Assembly (NCBI GenBank): GCA_020054205.1
Contig: JAGVLS010000018.1
Location: 274,188-338,187 of the forward strand
Reading direction: 5' to 3'
Length of the DNA: 64,000 nucleotides
Source of the DNA: Candidatus Obscuribacterales bacterium
GTDB lineage: Bacteria; Cyanobacteriota; Vampirovibrionia; Obscuribacterales; Obscuribacteraceae
Part shown: positions 36,336-43,975 of the stretch, one piece after another
Position numbering within the stretch: position 1 is the stretch's first letter
Layout of the letters: each line of letters opens with the position of its first letter
The notes under the pieces: model-generated
The model's input: only the letters and a program-made list of their open reading frames with translations
Databases searched by the model: none
What the model was told of the DNA's origin: nothing
Made by a program: the position numbers and the translations under genes

Positions 36336-37682
36336 ATGTATAAGCAATTATCGCTAAGCAAAAAACTAGGCAGCATTACTTTAGCAGTGATGATGAGTTT
36401 AGTTTCTTTTGGAATCTTTCCAGCTCTAGCACAATCTAATCATCAATTAAAAATGCCGAGAGCATTGCCTACACCAAAAGCTAGACCAAAAATGGAATAT
36501 TCTCCAGATTTGCTTTTAGTAATGCCAGCTGCTAATACCGAACAGGAAGATATAGATAAAGCCTTAAAAGAAGCGCATGGTACGGTTGTTGATACTATGG
36601 GTGAAGGCAAGCTCAAAGTTTACATTGTAAAAACTGAACGTGGCAAGCTTGAATCTACTGAAAAAACTTTAGGCAAAGATAAACATTTTAAAGCAATAAG
36701 TAGAAATTATCGTTTTCGTGCTCAGCTTATTCCCAATGATCCTAATTTCACTGGTCAATGGCATCTTGGTGCCATAAATTGTCCACGAGCTTGGGATTCT
36801 ACTATGGGTAATGGCACAAAAGTTGCTATTTTTGATAGTGGCTGTCAGGCATCGGTAGCTGATTTAACTGGTAAAACTCAAAAAGGTTATGATGCGACAA
36901 CATTTTGGGCGAGGTTAACTGTATTAGGTGGACCTGGACTATTGGGTGATTTGCTTGGTGGCATAGGTGGTGCTTTATCAGGTGGGGCACAAAATGATGT
37001 ACAAGGACATGGAACATTGGTGGCAACAACTGCTGCTGCTACTGCTAATAATATGGTAAATGTAGCTGGTGTGGCCCCTGGAGCTACTGTCTATCCAGTA
37101 CAAATAGCAGGTAGCAGTGGTATGACTGATGATATTGCTATTATGGCTGGCATGCTTAATATGATGGCTTCTGGCAATCGTATTGTAAATATTAGCTATG
37201 GTGCATACCCTCCATTTGGTTTTACCAATGCTGCTCTGCATGCACCATTACATTTATATTTCCAAGAATTTTATTACATAAAAGGAGGCTTGATATTTAT
37301 ATCTTCAGGCAACGATGGTGCATTTGATCCAGATCCACTAATGCCATATTTAAATGTAGTATCAGCAATTGATCCTAGTATGTCATTAGCCAATTTTTCT
37401 AATTGGGGTACATGTATAACATTTACTGGTCCTGGTAAAGATATAGTTTGTACTGATAGAGCTGGCAATGTAAGAACTGTAGATGGTACTTCTTTCTCTA
37501 GCCCAATAGTAGCTTCTACTGCTGCTTTAGTTTGGAATGCTAATCCAAGTTTGCCAAATGTATGGGTGCAACATATTTTGAAAGCAAGCTGTTTTAGAGC
37601 AGGAGCTGCTCCTTGGACGCCATATTATGGATATGGTATGCCAGACGCAGAACGCGCTGTACGAATGGCTCGTGGACTATAA
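36336..37682 (+). CDS. secreted subtilisin-like (S8) serine protease
   Basis: 448 residues from the ATG at 36336 (GAGG 9 nt upstream; the frame extends to a GTG at 36321 that would lack a site). Signal peptide of about 32 residues ending PALAQ, an inhibitor-I9-like prodomain (about 45-135), then the S8 catalytic domain with Asp167 (IFDSG), His225 (GHGT), Asn326 (SSGND) and Ser386 (GTSFSSP), a full triad plus oxyanion Asn. It should mature by self-cleavage outside the inner membrane. A Gly/Ala-rich insertion sits between Asp and His. It lies upstream of TadE/TadG-like genes, but a terminator-like hairpin separates them. Confidence 0.94.
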   Translation: MYKQLSLSKKLGSITLAVMMSLVSFGIFPALAQSNHQLKMPRALPTPKARPKMEYSPDLLLVMPAANTEQEDIDKALKEAHGTVVDTMGEGKLKVYIVKTERGKLESTEKTLGKDKHFKAISRNYRFRAQLIPNDPNFTGQWHLGAINCPRAWDSTMGNGTKVAIFDSGCQASVADLTGKTQKGYDATTFWARLTVLGGPGLLGDLLGGIGGALSGGAQNDVQGHGTLVATTAAATANNMVNVAGVAPGATVYPVQIAGSSGMTDDIAIMAGMLNMMASGNRIVNISYGAYPPFGFTNAALHAPLHLYFQEFYYIKGGLIFISSGNDGAFDPDPLMPYLNVVSAIDPSMSLANFSNWGTCITFTGPGKDIVCTDRAGNVRTVDGTSFSSPIVASTAALVWNANPSLPNVWVQHILKASCFRAGAAPWTPYYGYGMPDAERAVRMARGL

Positions 37683-37708
37683 AATAACCAATTGATTTTT
37701 ACCCCAAA

Positions 37709-37739
37709 AAAGGCACATGCATGGTAAGCACGTGCCTTT
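37709..37739 (+). terminator. hairpin after the subtilisin-like gene
   Basis: AAAGGCACATGC (37709-37720) pairs with GCACGTGCCTTT (37728-37739) with one mismatch and a 7-nt loop. Only a short T-rich stretch follows, so it may be a bidirectional or weak terminator. Confidence 0.6.
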
Positions 37740-37839
37740 CCCTTTGTGAAAATAAATATTATCTGCATTTTTCCGCCTATTTCTTCGGATTTGATAGTCA
37801 TGAATTTACTGGAACAATTATTTTTGCATTGGAGATAGT

Positions 37840-38373
37840 ATGAAAGTTAGGAGAAATAAACGAGGCAATATTGCAGAGCTTGGACCTGCTTTTGTAGTTT
37901 TTATTTGTTTTATTTTTACGCCATTAATAGATCTTGGTTTTATTCCAGTGAGATATTTAATTGCTCAAGGTGTTATTAATGAATATGTACATAGACTCTC
38001 ATTAGCAGAAAAACGTAGTCAGTCATATGAAATACTTGCCACTGATAATTTTTGGCGTCAATTTTTAACTCAGTGTGGTATTACATTGCGTGAGCCAACA
38101 TTGAAATTAATTGTCTGTGGTAATAATGATAGCGATAAAATTTCTGTGGAATCAGGTGAACATATTGCATCTGAATGGCTACCTAATGGCAGTAAAGGTC
38201 CATGCCTTTATAGTATGGAATTAAGTGTTGATGCTGATATAAATCCGTTATATACAGTAAATAACGGTTTACCCGGACTAGCCGGACCAGTAACTATGAA
38301 ATTTGCTAGCCGATCGAATTGGGAGAATTTTGGACGTGATCCAGTAACGAAGGAGTATTATGTCAATGAGTAG
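37840..38373 (+). CDS. TadE-like pseudopilin
   Basis: 177 residues. The N-terminus RRNKRGNIAELGPAFVVFI then hydrophobic residues has the prepilin layout: basic leader, Gly, Glu five positions later, then a membrane helix. The soluble part has two Cys and no recognised fold. TadE-type pseudopilins are cleaved by a prepilin peptidase and assembled by the Tad/Flp machinery at the envelope. The next gene overlaps it by 14 nt. No Tad ATPase, secretin or peptidase is in this window. Confidence 0.65.
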   Translation: MKVRRNKRGNIAELGPAFVVFICFIFTPLIDLGFIPVRYLIAQGVINEYVHRLSLAEKRSQSYEILATDNFWRQFLTQCGITLREPTLKLIVCGNNDSDKISVESGEHIASEWLPNGSKGPCLYSMELSVDADINPLYTVNNGLPGLAGPVTMKFASRSNWENFGRDPVTKEYYVNE

Positions 38374-38965
38374 AGTATCGTCTCTCTTTATCATTTCTAT
38401 TTTATTTGTGTTAACAAATATAGTTTTTGTAAATAGTAGTTTTGCTGAAGATCGTATAACACGTCCTTTTGATTGGGTAGTAGAAATAGAAACCAAAGAA
38501 TTAGCAAAACAATTTGAATATACAGGTTCTCATTTAAAGCCAATTGTAAAAACCCATATTGTATTTTATGCAACTGTCGATGAAGCAGATAAAAAATCTT
38601 ATGAAGACATTTGGTATCACAATGGCAAACCATGTGGTTTAGAAAGGTTAGGTAATTTAACTATTAGACCAGGCGATGGTATAGCCATAAAAATTAAACA
38701 TAAAACTGACTCACCAACTGAAGGTGAGTATAAAGCAGCAGCGAACGCTATTTTAAGAATAATTCTTGATGCTAATTTAAATCATAATTCTGTGGCGATA
38801 GTTACATTGCCAGATGGTTCGTATTCACCAATAATAAGTGAATTGCGTAATCAAAACGCTGTTGATGCTCCTCCTCATGATGCTGATCATCCGCTGGAAA
38901 GTGTAGTTAATATTTTTCTTCAATCAGGTACAGATGGTCCTACGCAAACTCTATATTTCTTATAA
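38360..38965 (+). CDS. secreted protein of unknown function
   Basis: 201 residues with a signal peptide (MSRVSSLFIISILFVLTNIV... cleaved near SSFA-ED). The mature part is mixed-charge and unrecognised; it includes ITIRPGDGI-like and VTLPDGSYSPI stretches that suggest beta structure. AAGGAG lies just upstream, and two ATG codons (38360, 38366) are possible. Sandwiched between TadE-like and TadG-like genes and overlapping the former, it is probably an extracytoplasmic component of the same apparatus. Confidence 0.7.
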   Translation: MSMSRVSSLFIISILFVLTNIVFVNSSFAEDRITRPFDWVVEIETKELAKQFEYTGSHLKPIVKTHIVFYATVDEADKKSYEDIWYHNGKPCGLERLGNLTIRPGDGIAIKIKHKTDSPTEGEYKAAANAILRIILDANLNHNSVAIVTLPDGSYSPIISELRNQNAVDAPPHDADHPLESVVNIFLQSGTDGPTQTLYFL

Positions 38966-38977
38966 GGATTATTTTTT

Positions 38978-39844
38978 ATGATAGTAAAACATGCGCTTAG
39001 ATCTCCACGTGGCAATATGCTTGTTTTGGTTTCTGTGTTTATGAGTACTATTGTTCTAGCGCTTATGCTTGCCGGTTCATTTAGTGCAATTTTCTTTCAA
39101 CATAACAGATTGCAGACATTTGCTGATGAAATTGCTTTATCGGGAGCACGAAAACTAAACGAACGTGATCGTCTTGGGCAAATGAATAATATGATTGCGC
39201 GTTGTCGGCAATTAGTATACTCATCACGTGATACATATGAAGAAGTAAATACTCATTATCCTCATTTGAATAATTTGGCATCACAATTATTAGATGAAGC
39301 TCGTGACGGTGCGCATGATTTAGAAATAGAACGTCAATATTTAAAAAATTTAGCTATAACTGAAGCAAATAATGCAATGCAAACTAAATTTAATAGCGAA
39401 AAAAATAGATATGCTATCAATTTGCCTTGGTTTAAAGCCAGTGTACCAAGTATGCCAACGCCTAAAATTGGGCAAGTGAAAGACATTGAGTCTAATATCA
39501 CCATGCTAACAGGTTTTGATGACTTAGAAAGTTATGACTTAAGTATGGGTTATATATTTACGGCTAGCAAATTGTACAAGAAAAATATTAATGCTAAATT
39601 ACCTGGTTCAGATAACGATCTCAATTTTAAAATTACATCATTAGCTGCTCCGGTAGAAAAAATAGTTTCACCTGGTCGAGTAATTTTAGCTAATGTTTAT
39701 GTTGCTGCACCAGAAGATAATTTGCGCTCGGCTGTACAAATAGAATTAAGAGCTAATATAGCAACTGGGCTTGGTGCAGCCGGTGGTGGACAAAGCAAAA
39801 TTTTAGGGACAGCTGCTGCTTGCGGTGGCGATATACAACAATAG
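38978..39844 (+). CDS. TadG-like pilus-assembly protein
   Basis: 288 residues. SPRGNMLVLVSVFMSTIVLALMLAG, with the following FFQHNRLQTFADEIALSGARKL, is the TadG-type start: basic leader, membrane helix, then the conserved Ala/Asp-rich helix (compare ADAAALAGA). The remainder is extracytoplasmic, predicted helical then beta, and ends in a Gly-rich segment. It lies 12 nt after the secreted protein gene. Its function in pilus assembly is inferred from TadG family members. Confidence 0.65.
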   Translation: MIVKHALRSPRGNMLVLVSVFMSTIVLALMLAGSFSAIFFQHNRLQTFADEIALSGARKLNERDRLGQMNNMIARCRQLVYSSRDTYEEVNTHYPHLNNLASQLLDEARDGAHDLEIERQYLKNLAITEANNAMQTKFNSEKNRYAINLPWFKASVPSMPTPKIGQVKDIESNITMLTGFDDLESYDLSMGYIFTASKLYKKNINAKLPGSDNDLNFKITSLAAPVEKIVSPGRVILANVYVAAPEDNLRSAVQIELRANIATGLGAAGGGQSKILGTAAACGGDIQQ

Positions 39845-39861
39845 ACAATAGATGACAAATC

Positions 39862-40761
39862 TTATTGTTTGATTGCTTGGAAGGGAAATGAGCGATTGCC
39901 CTTTACTCCTACTGCTTTCAAATAGCCCTGAACTTTGTTCCAGTTCCCGACCATGGTTCCCGAGACTAACCATTTGCCTTGCTTAAGATCATGATCGAGC
40001 TGTAATTTGAAACTCTTTCCGTTATAGGCACCTGAGTAAGTAGCAATTTGTGGTTTCGTTTTGGGTGAACGATATGGTGTTATACGAACGACTCTAATTT
40101 GCATTTGATTGCCAGGTTTTCCATGTAAAATCTTTGCATGGTATTGAACATTGCCAATATAATCTTCTACTAGACAACGTCCTTTAACTTTGCAAATATG
40201 TGGACCCCAATTGACTATTACTTTCCATTCGCTATTTGTTATATCACCCTCCATAGGCAATCGAGAAGTGTTTATAGGAATTGGTTGTTCAAGGCTGACA
40301 ATTTGTTCTTGATTATTATTTTCATAGCTAGGTAATTTATCTGATTCGACATTATTTTGTTTTGGAATTTGATCACTAACTATACCTTCAGGATCTGGGT
40401 TGTCTTTTGTTGGCGCTGGTTCAGTGGCGGCAACGGCCATATCATCTATTAGTTGTGATTTGATTAGATCTGGTACATTAGGGATTGGACCATCACTGCC
40501 AATCATTTCGGCACCTTTAGAGGCTACTTCAAATTTAAAGGCCATTTCACGGGTGGCATTTTGAACATTTTGCCAATCTTTAGCAGTAGCTCTGCCTCGA
40601 TCGATTCTATCTAAGCTTGAGTGAGCAGAAGGACTAGAGACAATACCACACATGGTGCCAAAGCCAATCATAGAAGTTAACCCAATAGTCACAATACTAA
40701 CCAAGCCTAAATATGCCAGCGGTCCTAATCCTTTTTGATTTCTTATCTTACTTTGATGCAT
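39862..40761 (-). CDS. membrane-anchored protein of unknown function
   Basis: 299 residues with a basic N-terminus and one helix (RNQKGLGPLAYLGLVSIVTIGLTSMIGFG), then a long extracytoplasmic part. Residues 105-165 are Asp/Pro/Asn-rich and probably unstructured; residues 175-299 contain paired basic and aromatic strands (VNWGPHICKVKGRCLVEDYIGNV). The QKGLG start also resembles a prepilin leader, though the Glu is missing. It converges with the TadG-like gene. No family recognised. Confidence 0.68.
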   Translation of the reverse strand: MHQSKIRNQKGLGPLAYLGLVSIVTIGLTSMIGFGTMCGIVSSPSAHSSLDRIDRGRATAKDWQNVQNATREMAFKFEVASKGAEMIGSDGPIPNVPDLIKSQLIDDMAVAATEPAPTKDNPDPEGIVSDQIPKQNNVESDKLPSYENNNQEQIVSLEQPIPINTSRLPMEGDITNSEWKVIVNWGPHICKVKGRCLVEDYIGNVQYHAKILHGKPGNQMQIRVVRITPYRSPKTKPQIATYSGAYNGKSFKLQLDHDLKQGKWLVSGTMVGNWNKVQGYLKAVGVKGNRSFPFQAIKQ

Positions 40762-40781
40762 AATTAACCTATTTATTCTAT

Positions 40782-41315
40782 CTATTTGGCTGACTGAGCT
40801 TTCAATACAAAGCCAGATAATACACCAACTATATTGTCATCATAAAAAGTCACACTTGTCATTTCTTTGCCAAGTTTAATATAACGAATTGCACTTATGG
40901 TGTGTTTACCTAAATAAATTTCTTCGGTTTGATCTGGTTGTCCTAGCCAGTTAATAATGTTTTTTCTGGTTAAGGTACTAACAAAATGTTCTGGTTTGCT
41001 TTTTGCATTTGTTGCGCATGCTTGAGCGAGGTTTTTGCTAATGGTGGACCGTTTAACAAAAAAACCATTGTCAAACATAATACTTATTCCTTGATCAGGA
41101 TAAAGCCATTTTTCAATTCTTCGTTTTGGGAAGCCAGGACAAGAGAATTGGATGAAGAATTGACTTGGATGACCATAGGCTTTTAAACAGCGGGATTGTG
41201 CTGGGGACAAAGGTGCAGTGGTCCATGATTCAGCTGGTATTTGTACAGAAAGTAAACAAAATAAAGCTAAAAGCAATAACAAAATTCTGTCAGTGAGATT
41301 GTTGAGTATGTTCAT
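40782..41315 (-). CDS. secreted protein of unknown function
   Basis: 177 residues with a signal peptide (LLLLLALFCLLSVQIPAES). The mature part has three Cys and beta-rich segments such as IINWLGQPDQTEE and EMTSVTFYDDNIVG, reminiscent of BamE/SmpA-like small outer-membrane proteins, a loose resemblance only. It is followed by the membrane-anchored gene at 39862 with a 20-nt gap, so they probably form an operon. Confidence 0.68.
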   Translation of the reverse strand: MNILNNLTDRILLLLLALFCLLSVQIPAESWTTAPLSPAQSRCLKAYGHPSQFFIQFSCPGFPKRRIEKWLYPDQGISIMFDNGFFVKRSTISKNLAQACATNAKSKPEHFVSTLTRKNIINWLGQPDQTEEIYLGKHTISAIRYIKLGKEMTSVTFYDDNIVGVLSGFVLKAQSAK

Positions 41316-41532
41316 TTCTTATGACTGCAATTAAGCAATAGACAGCATATAATTTAACTTCAATCTAAGATTTTTTCATTAAAGTCATTTTTATCCAAGA
41401 ATGGTTTTCTATGATGTAAATAATGCCTGTATTGTCAAGACGTATATTGGTAAAAGAGTAAGTCATTATCCATAATTTGTTGAAGTGTTATCATTATGTG
41501 ATGGTTATAGAGCATGGATGGAATAACGTAAT

Positions 41533-42426
41533 ATGACAAGTAAGAGGGATCCGATTGTATTTGCAGCTTGTTTTATTGCCTTATGTTTTGTTCTATCAAG
41601 TTGTGTTTGTTCAGATAAGACAGCTTCTAATATAAGTTCAAGTACTTTATACAGTCGCGTAATTCGTGATGGAAAAATAAGAGCAAGTTATATATCTTAT
41701 CCACCTGTGTGCATTAAAGATCCAAATACAGGGAAATTATCTGGTATTGCTGTTGATATTTTAGAGGCAGCAGGAAAACATTTAGGACTTAAAATAGATT
41801 GGTCAGAAGAAGTTGGCTGGGGTACTGCTGTCGAAGGGCTTAGAGCTAACCGCTATGATGTTGTTGGTAGTTTGCTCTGGACTAATAGTGATAGAGGAAA
41901 AGTAATTGATTTTTCAACACCTCTCTATTACAGCGGAGTTTGTGCTTATGTACGTAAAAATGACAATCGTTTTTCCAAAAACTTGCAGGCAATAAATTCA
42001 CCTGAAATTAGAATTGCTACAGTCGATGGCGAAACAGCTGATTTTATTTCACGTTCTCTTTTTCCTAAAGCAAAGCGTGTTTCTTTGCCGCAATTATCAG
42101 ATGTTTCACAAATGTTATTGAATGTTGTTCAAAATAAAGCAGATATTGCTTTTGCTGAGCCAGCTATTGCAATTCAATTCTTAAAAACAAATCCCAATAC
42201 TCTAAAAAATGCTGCTCAAACGCCAGTAGCTGTATTTGGTAATTCCATAGCTTTTAAAAAAGGTGAAGGCGACTTTAAATCAATGTTGAATAATACAATT
42301 GATGAACTATCTAATATGGGTATCATCGATCAAATAATTGCTAAATATGAGCCAGCACCTAATGCATTTTATCGAGTGGCTTTACCTTATAAACTCTCAA
42401 AAACCAGTGACAAAACTAGCAAATGA
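41533..42426 (+). CDS. amino-acid ABC transporter substrate-binding lipoprotein
   Basis: Solute-binding protein of the polar amino-acid family (SBP_bac_3), 297 residues. The signal peptide ends in the lipobox LSSC, giving a lipid-anchored Cys. Family features are GKLSGIAVDILEAAGKHLGL, ANRYDVVGSLLWTNSDRGKVIDFSTPLYYSGV and IRIATVDGETADF. It captures a polar amino acid or related solute outside the membrane; ligand unknown. Operon partner of the next two genes, overlapping the permease by 4 nt (ATGA). Confidence 0.93.
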   Translation: MTSKRDPIVFAACFIALCFVLSSCVCSDKTASNISSSTLYSRVIRDGKIRASYISYPPVCIKDPNTGKLSGIAVDILEAAGKHLGLKIDWSEEVGWGTAVEGLRANRYDVVGSLLWTNSDRGKVIDFSTPLYYSGVCAYVRKNDNRFSKNLQAINSPEIRIATVDGETADFISRSLFPKAKRVSLPQLSDVSQMLLNVVQNKADIAFAEPAIAIQFLKTNPNTLKNAAQTPVAVFGNSIAFKKGEGDFKSMLNNTIDELSNMGIIDQIIAKYEPAPNAFYRVALPYKLSKTSDKTSK

Positions 42427-43088
42427 GCGTTTTTGACATTATTGCCCAATATCATGTTGGACTTATTCAAGGTCTGATAGTTACTTTCAAATTGGCAATG
42501 ATTATATGGTTTTTTGGTCTGTTATTAGGTGGTGTATTGGGTTGTGCCAGTGCTCGTTGGAAAAAATCCATTGGTGTTCCAGCTAGACTGTGCTCATTTT
42601 TGTTATCTGGAATTCCCATTTTGGTTTTTTTATTCTGGTTTCATTACCCGATGCAAGCTATTTTAAATGTTGTTATCGACCCATTTATTACTGCTGTAGT
42701 AGCTTTAACTATAGTAAATATGTTTATGGTTGCCGATCTAATTCGTAATGTATTGGCTGAATTTCCTGATCAATACATTACGGCAGCCAAAGTTTGCGGA
42801 TTAAGTCCAATGCAAACTTTATTTGATATTCAATTACCATTGATATTGCGACAAAGTATTCCAGGGCTATTAATGATTCAGGTAAATATGTTGCAAGCAA
42901 CTTTATTTGCTAGTTTAATTTCAGTGGACGAAATATTTCGGGTAGCACAAAGAATAAATTCAATCGTTTATCGCCCAGTAGAAGTTTTTACTGCTTTAGC
43001 CATTTTATTTTTGATTATATGTCTGCCTTTAAATGGTCTGGCTCTTTGGTTGAAAAATCGGTTTACACGTAGGGTTTTTGAAAGATAA
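42423..43088 (+). CDS. amino-acid ABC transporter permease
   Basis: Inner-membrane channel subunit of the His/Glu/Gln/Arg uptake family, 221 residues with about five helices. GLIVTFKLAMIIWFFGLLLG starts the HEQRo-type domain, and ITAAKVCGLSPMQTLFDIQLPLILRQSIPG is the EAA-loop region (AAxxxGxxxxxxFxxIxLP) that docks the ATPase. It overlaps neighbours at both ends (ATGA with the binding protein, TAATG with the ATPase), indicating coupled translation. Confidence 0.93.
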   Translation: MSVFDIIAQYHVGLIQGLIVTFKLAMIIWFFGLLLGGVLGCASARWKKSIGVPARLCSFLLSGIPILVFLFWFHYPMQAILNVVIDPFITAVVALTIVNMFMVADLIRNVLAEFPDQYITAAKVCGLSPMQTLFDIQLPLILRQSIPGLLMIQVNMLQATLFASLISVDEIFRVAQRINSIVYRPVEVFTALAILFLIICLPLNGLALWLKNRFTRRVFER

Positions 43089-43816
43089 TGCTTACTGCTG
43101 AAAATATATACAAAAGCTATGGACAGAACCAAATTCTAAAAGGAATTGGTTTGAGAGTTAAGCCTGGCAAAATTACAGCCTTAATTGGACCTAGCGGTAG
43201 TGGCAAGACTACTCTATTGCGTTGTTTATCAATGCTTGAAGCACCAAATGCTGGTGAAATAAATTTTGACAACAAGACATACAGATTTCCCTTGGACGCT
43301 GGAGATAAAATTATTCCACCATGGCCAGATTTAACTGTCGTTTTTCAGCAATTGTTTTTGTGGCCGCATTTGACACTTCGCGAAAATATCACTTTGCCTT
43401 TAAAGCGAACAGGTAGGGAGCAGGAATTGGAACATTTGGAATCGTTGATTGATCTTTTCAATATGCGTTTATTTATCGATCGTTATCCAGATGAGACTTC
43501 TTTGGGACAACGTCAACGCGCCGCCTTAGTAAGAGCATTGGCCCTAAAACCAAAATTTATATTGCTTGATGAAATTACATCATCGCTTGATGTTGAACAA
43601 GTAGGATTGATTTTGAATGAGTTAAAGGCTATGCGCGATCGCGGCATCGGCATTCTAATCATTACTCATTTATTGCATTTTGCCTCAGAAGGAGCCGATC
43701 AAATTGTTTTTATGGACAAGGGACAAGTTATTGAATCTGGCGCTCCGGCTATATTGAAAAATCCTCGCACCGATAGGCTAAAACAATTTGTTTCTATCGT
43801 AGAAGCAGCTACTTAA
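43088..43816 (+). CDS. amino-acid ABC transporter ATP-binding protein
   Basis: ATPase driving the transporter, 242 residues. Walker A GPSGSGKTT, Q-loop VVFQQLFLWPHLTLRENITLP, Walker B FILLDEITSSLD and the H-loop ITHLLHFA are intact. The signature motif reads SLGQRQRAA instead of the usual LSGGQ-QR: the two Gly of LSGGQ become Leu-Gly with Arg following. In other ABC ATPases, changes here reduce ATP hydrolysis, so activity may be altered. Third gene of the operon. Confidence 0.93.
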   Translation: MLTAENIYKSYGQNQILKGIGLRVKPGKITALIGPSGSGKTTLLRCLSMLEAPNAGEINFDNKTYRFPLDAGDKIIPPWPDLTVVFQQLFLWPHLTLRENITLPLKRTGREQELEHLESLIDLFNMRLFIDRYPDETSLGQRQRAALVRALALKPKFILLDEITSSLDVEQVGLILNELKAMRDRGIGILIITHLLHFASEGADQIVFMDKGQVIESGAPAILKNPRTDRLKQFVSIVEAAT

Positions 43817-43975
43817 GGCTTATATTTTAAGAAAATGCTGCACTGTTTTGGCTATTTTACGTAGTTTTACTACAGCCTGCCAACATTAACACAGATATAC
43901 TTAAGACTGGCAAAAAGCCAAAATTATCCATATATTAAATAAGGTCATTTAACGCCTTGAGGGAAATATTTAATA

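Noticed and set aside
36978..37241. Ser/His-rich minus-strand frame in the subtilisin gene
   Set aside because: Shadow of the Gly/Ala/Thr-rich coding strand; it has no conserved features.
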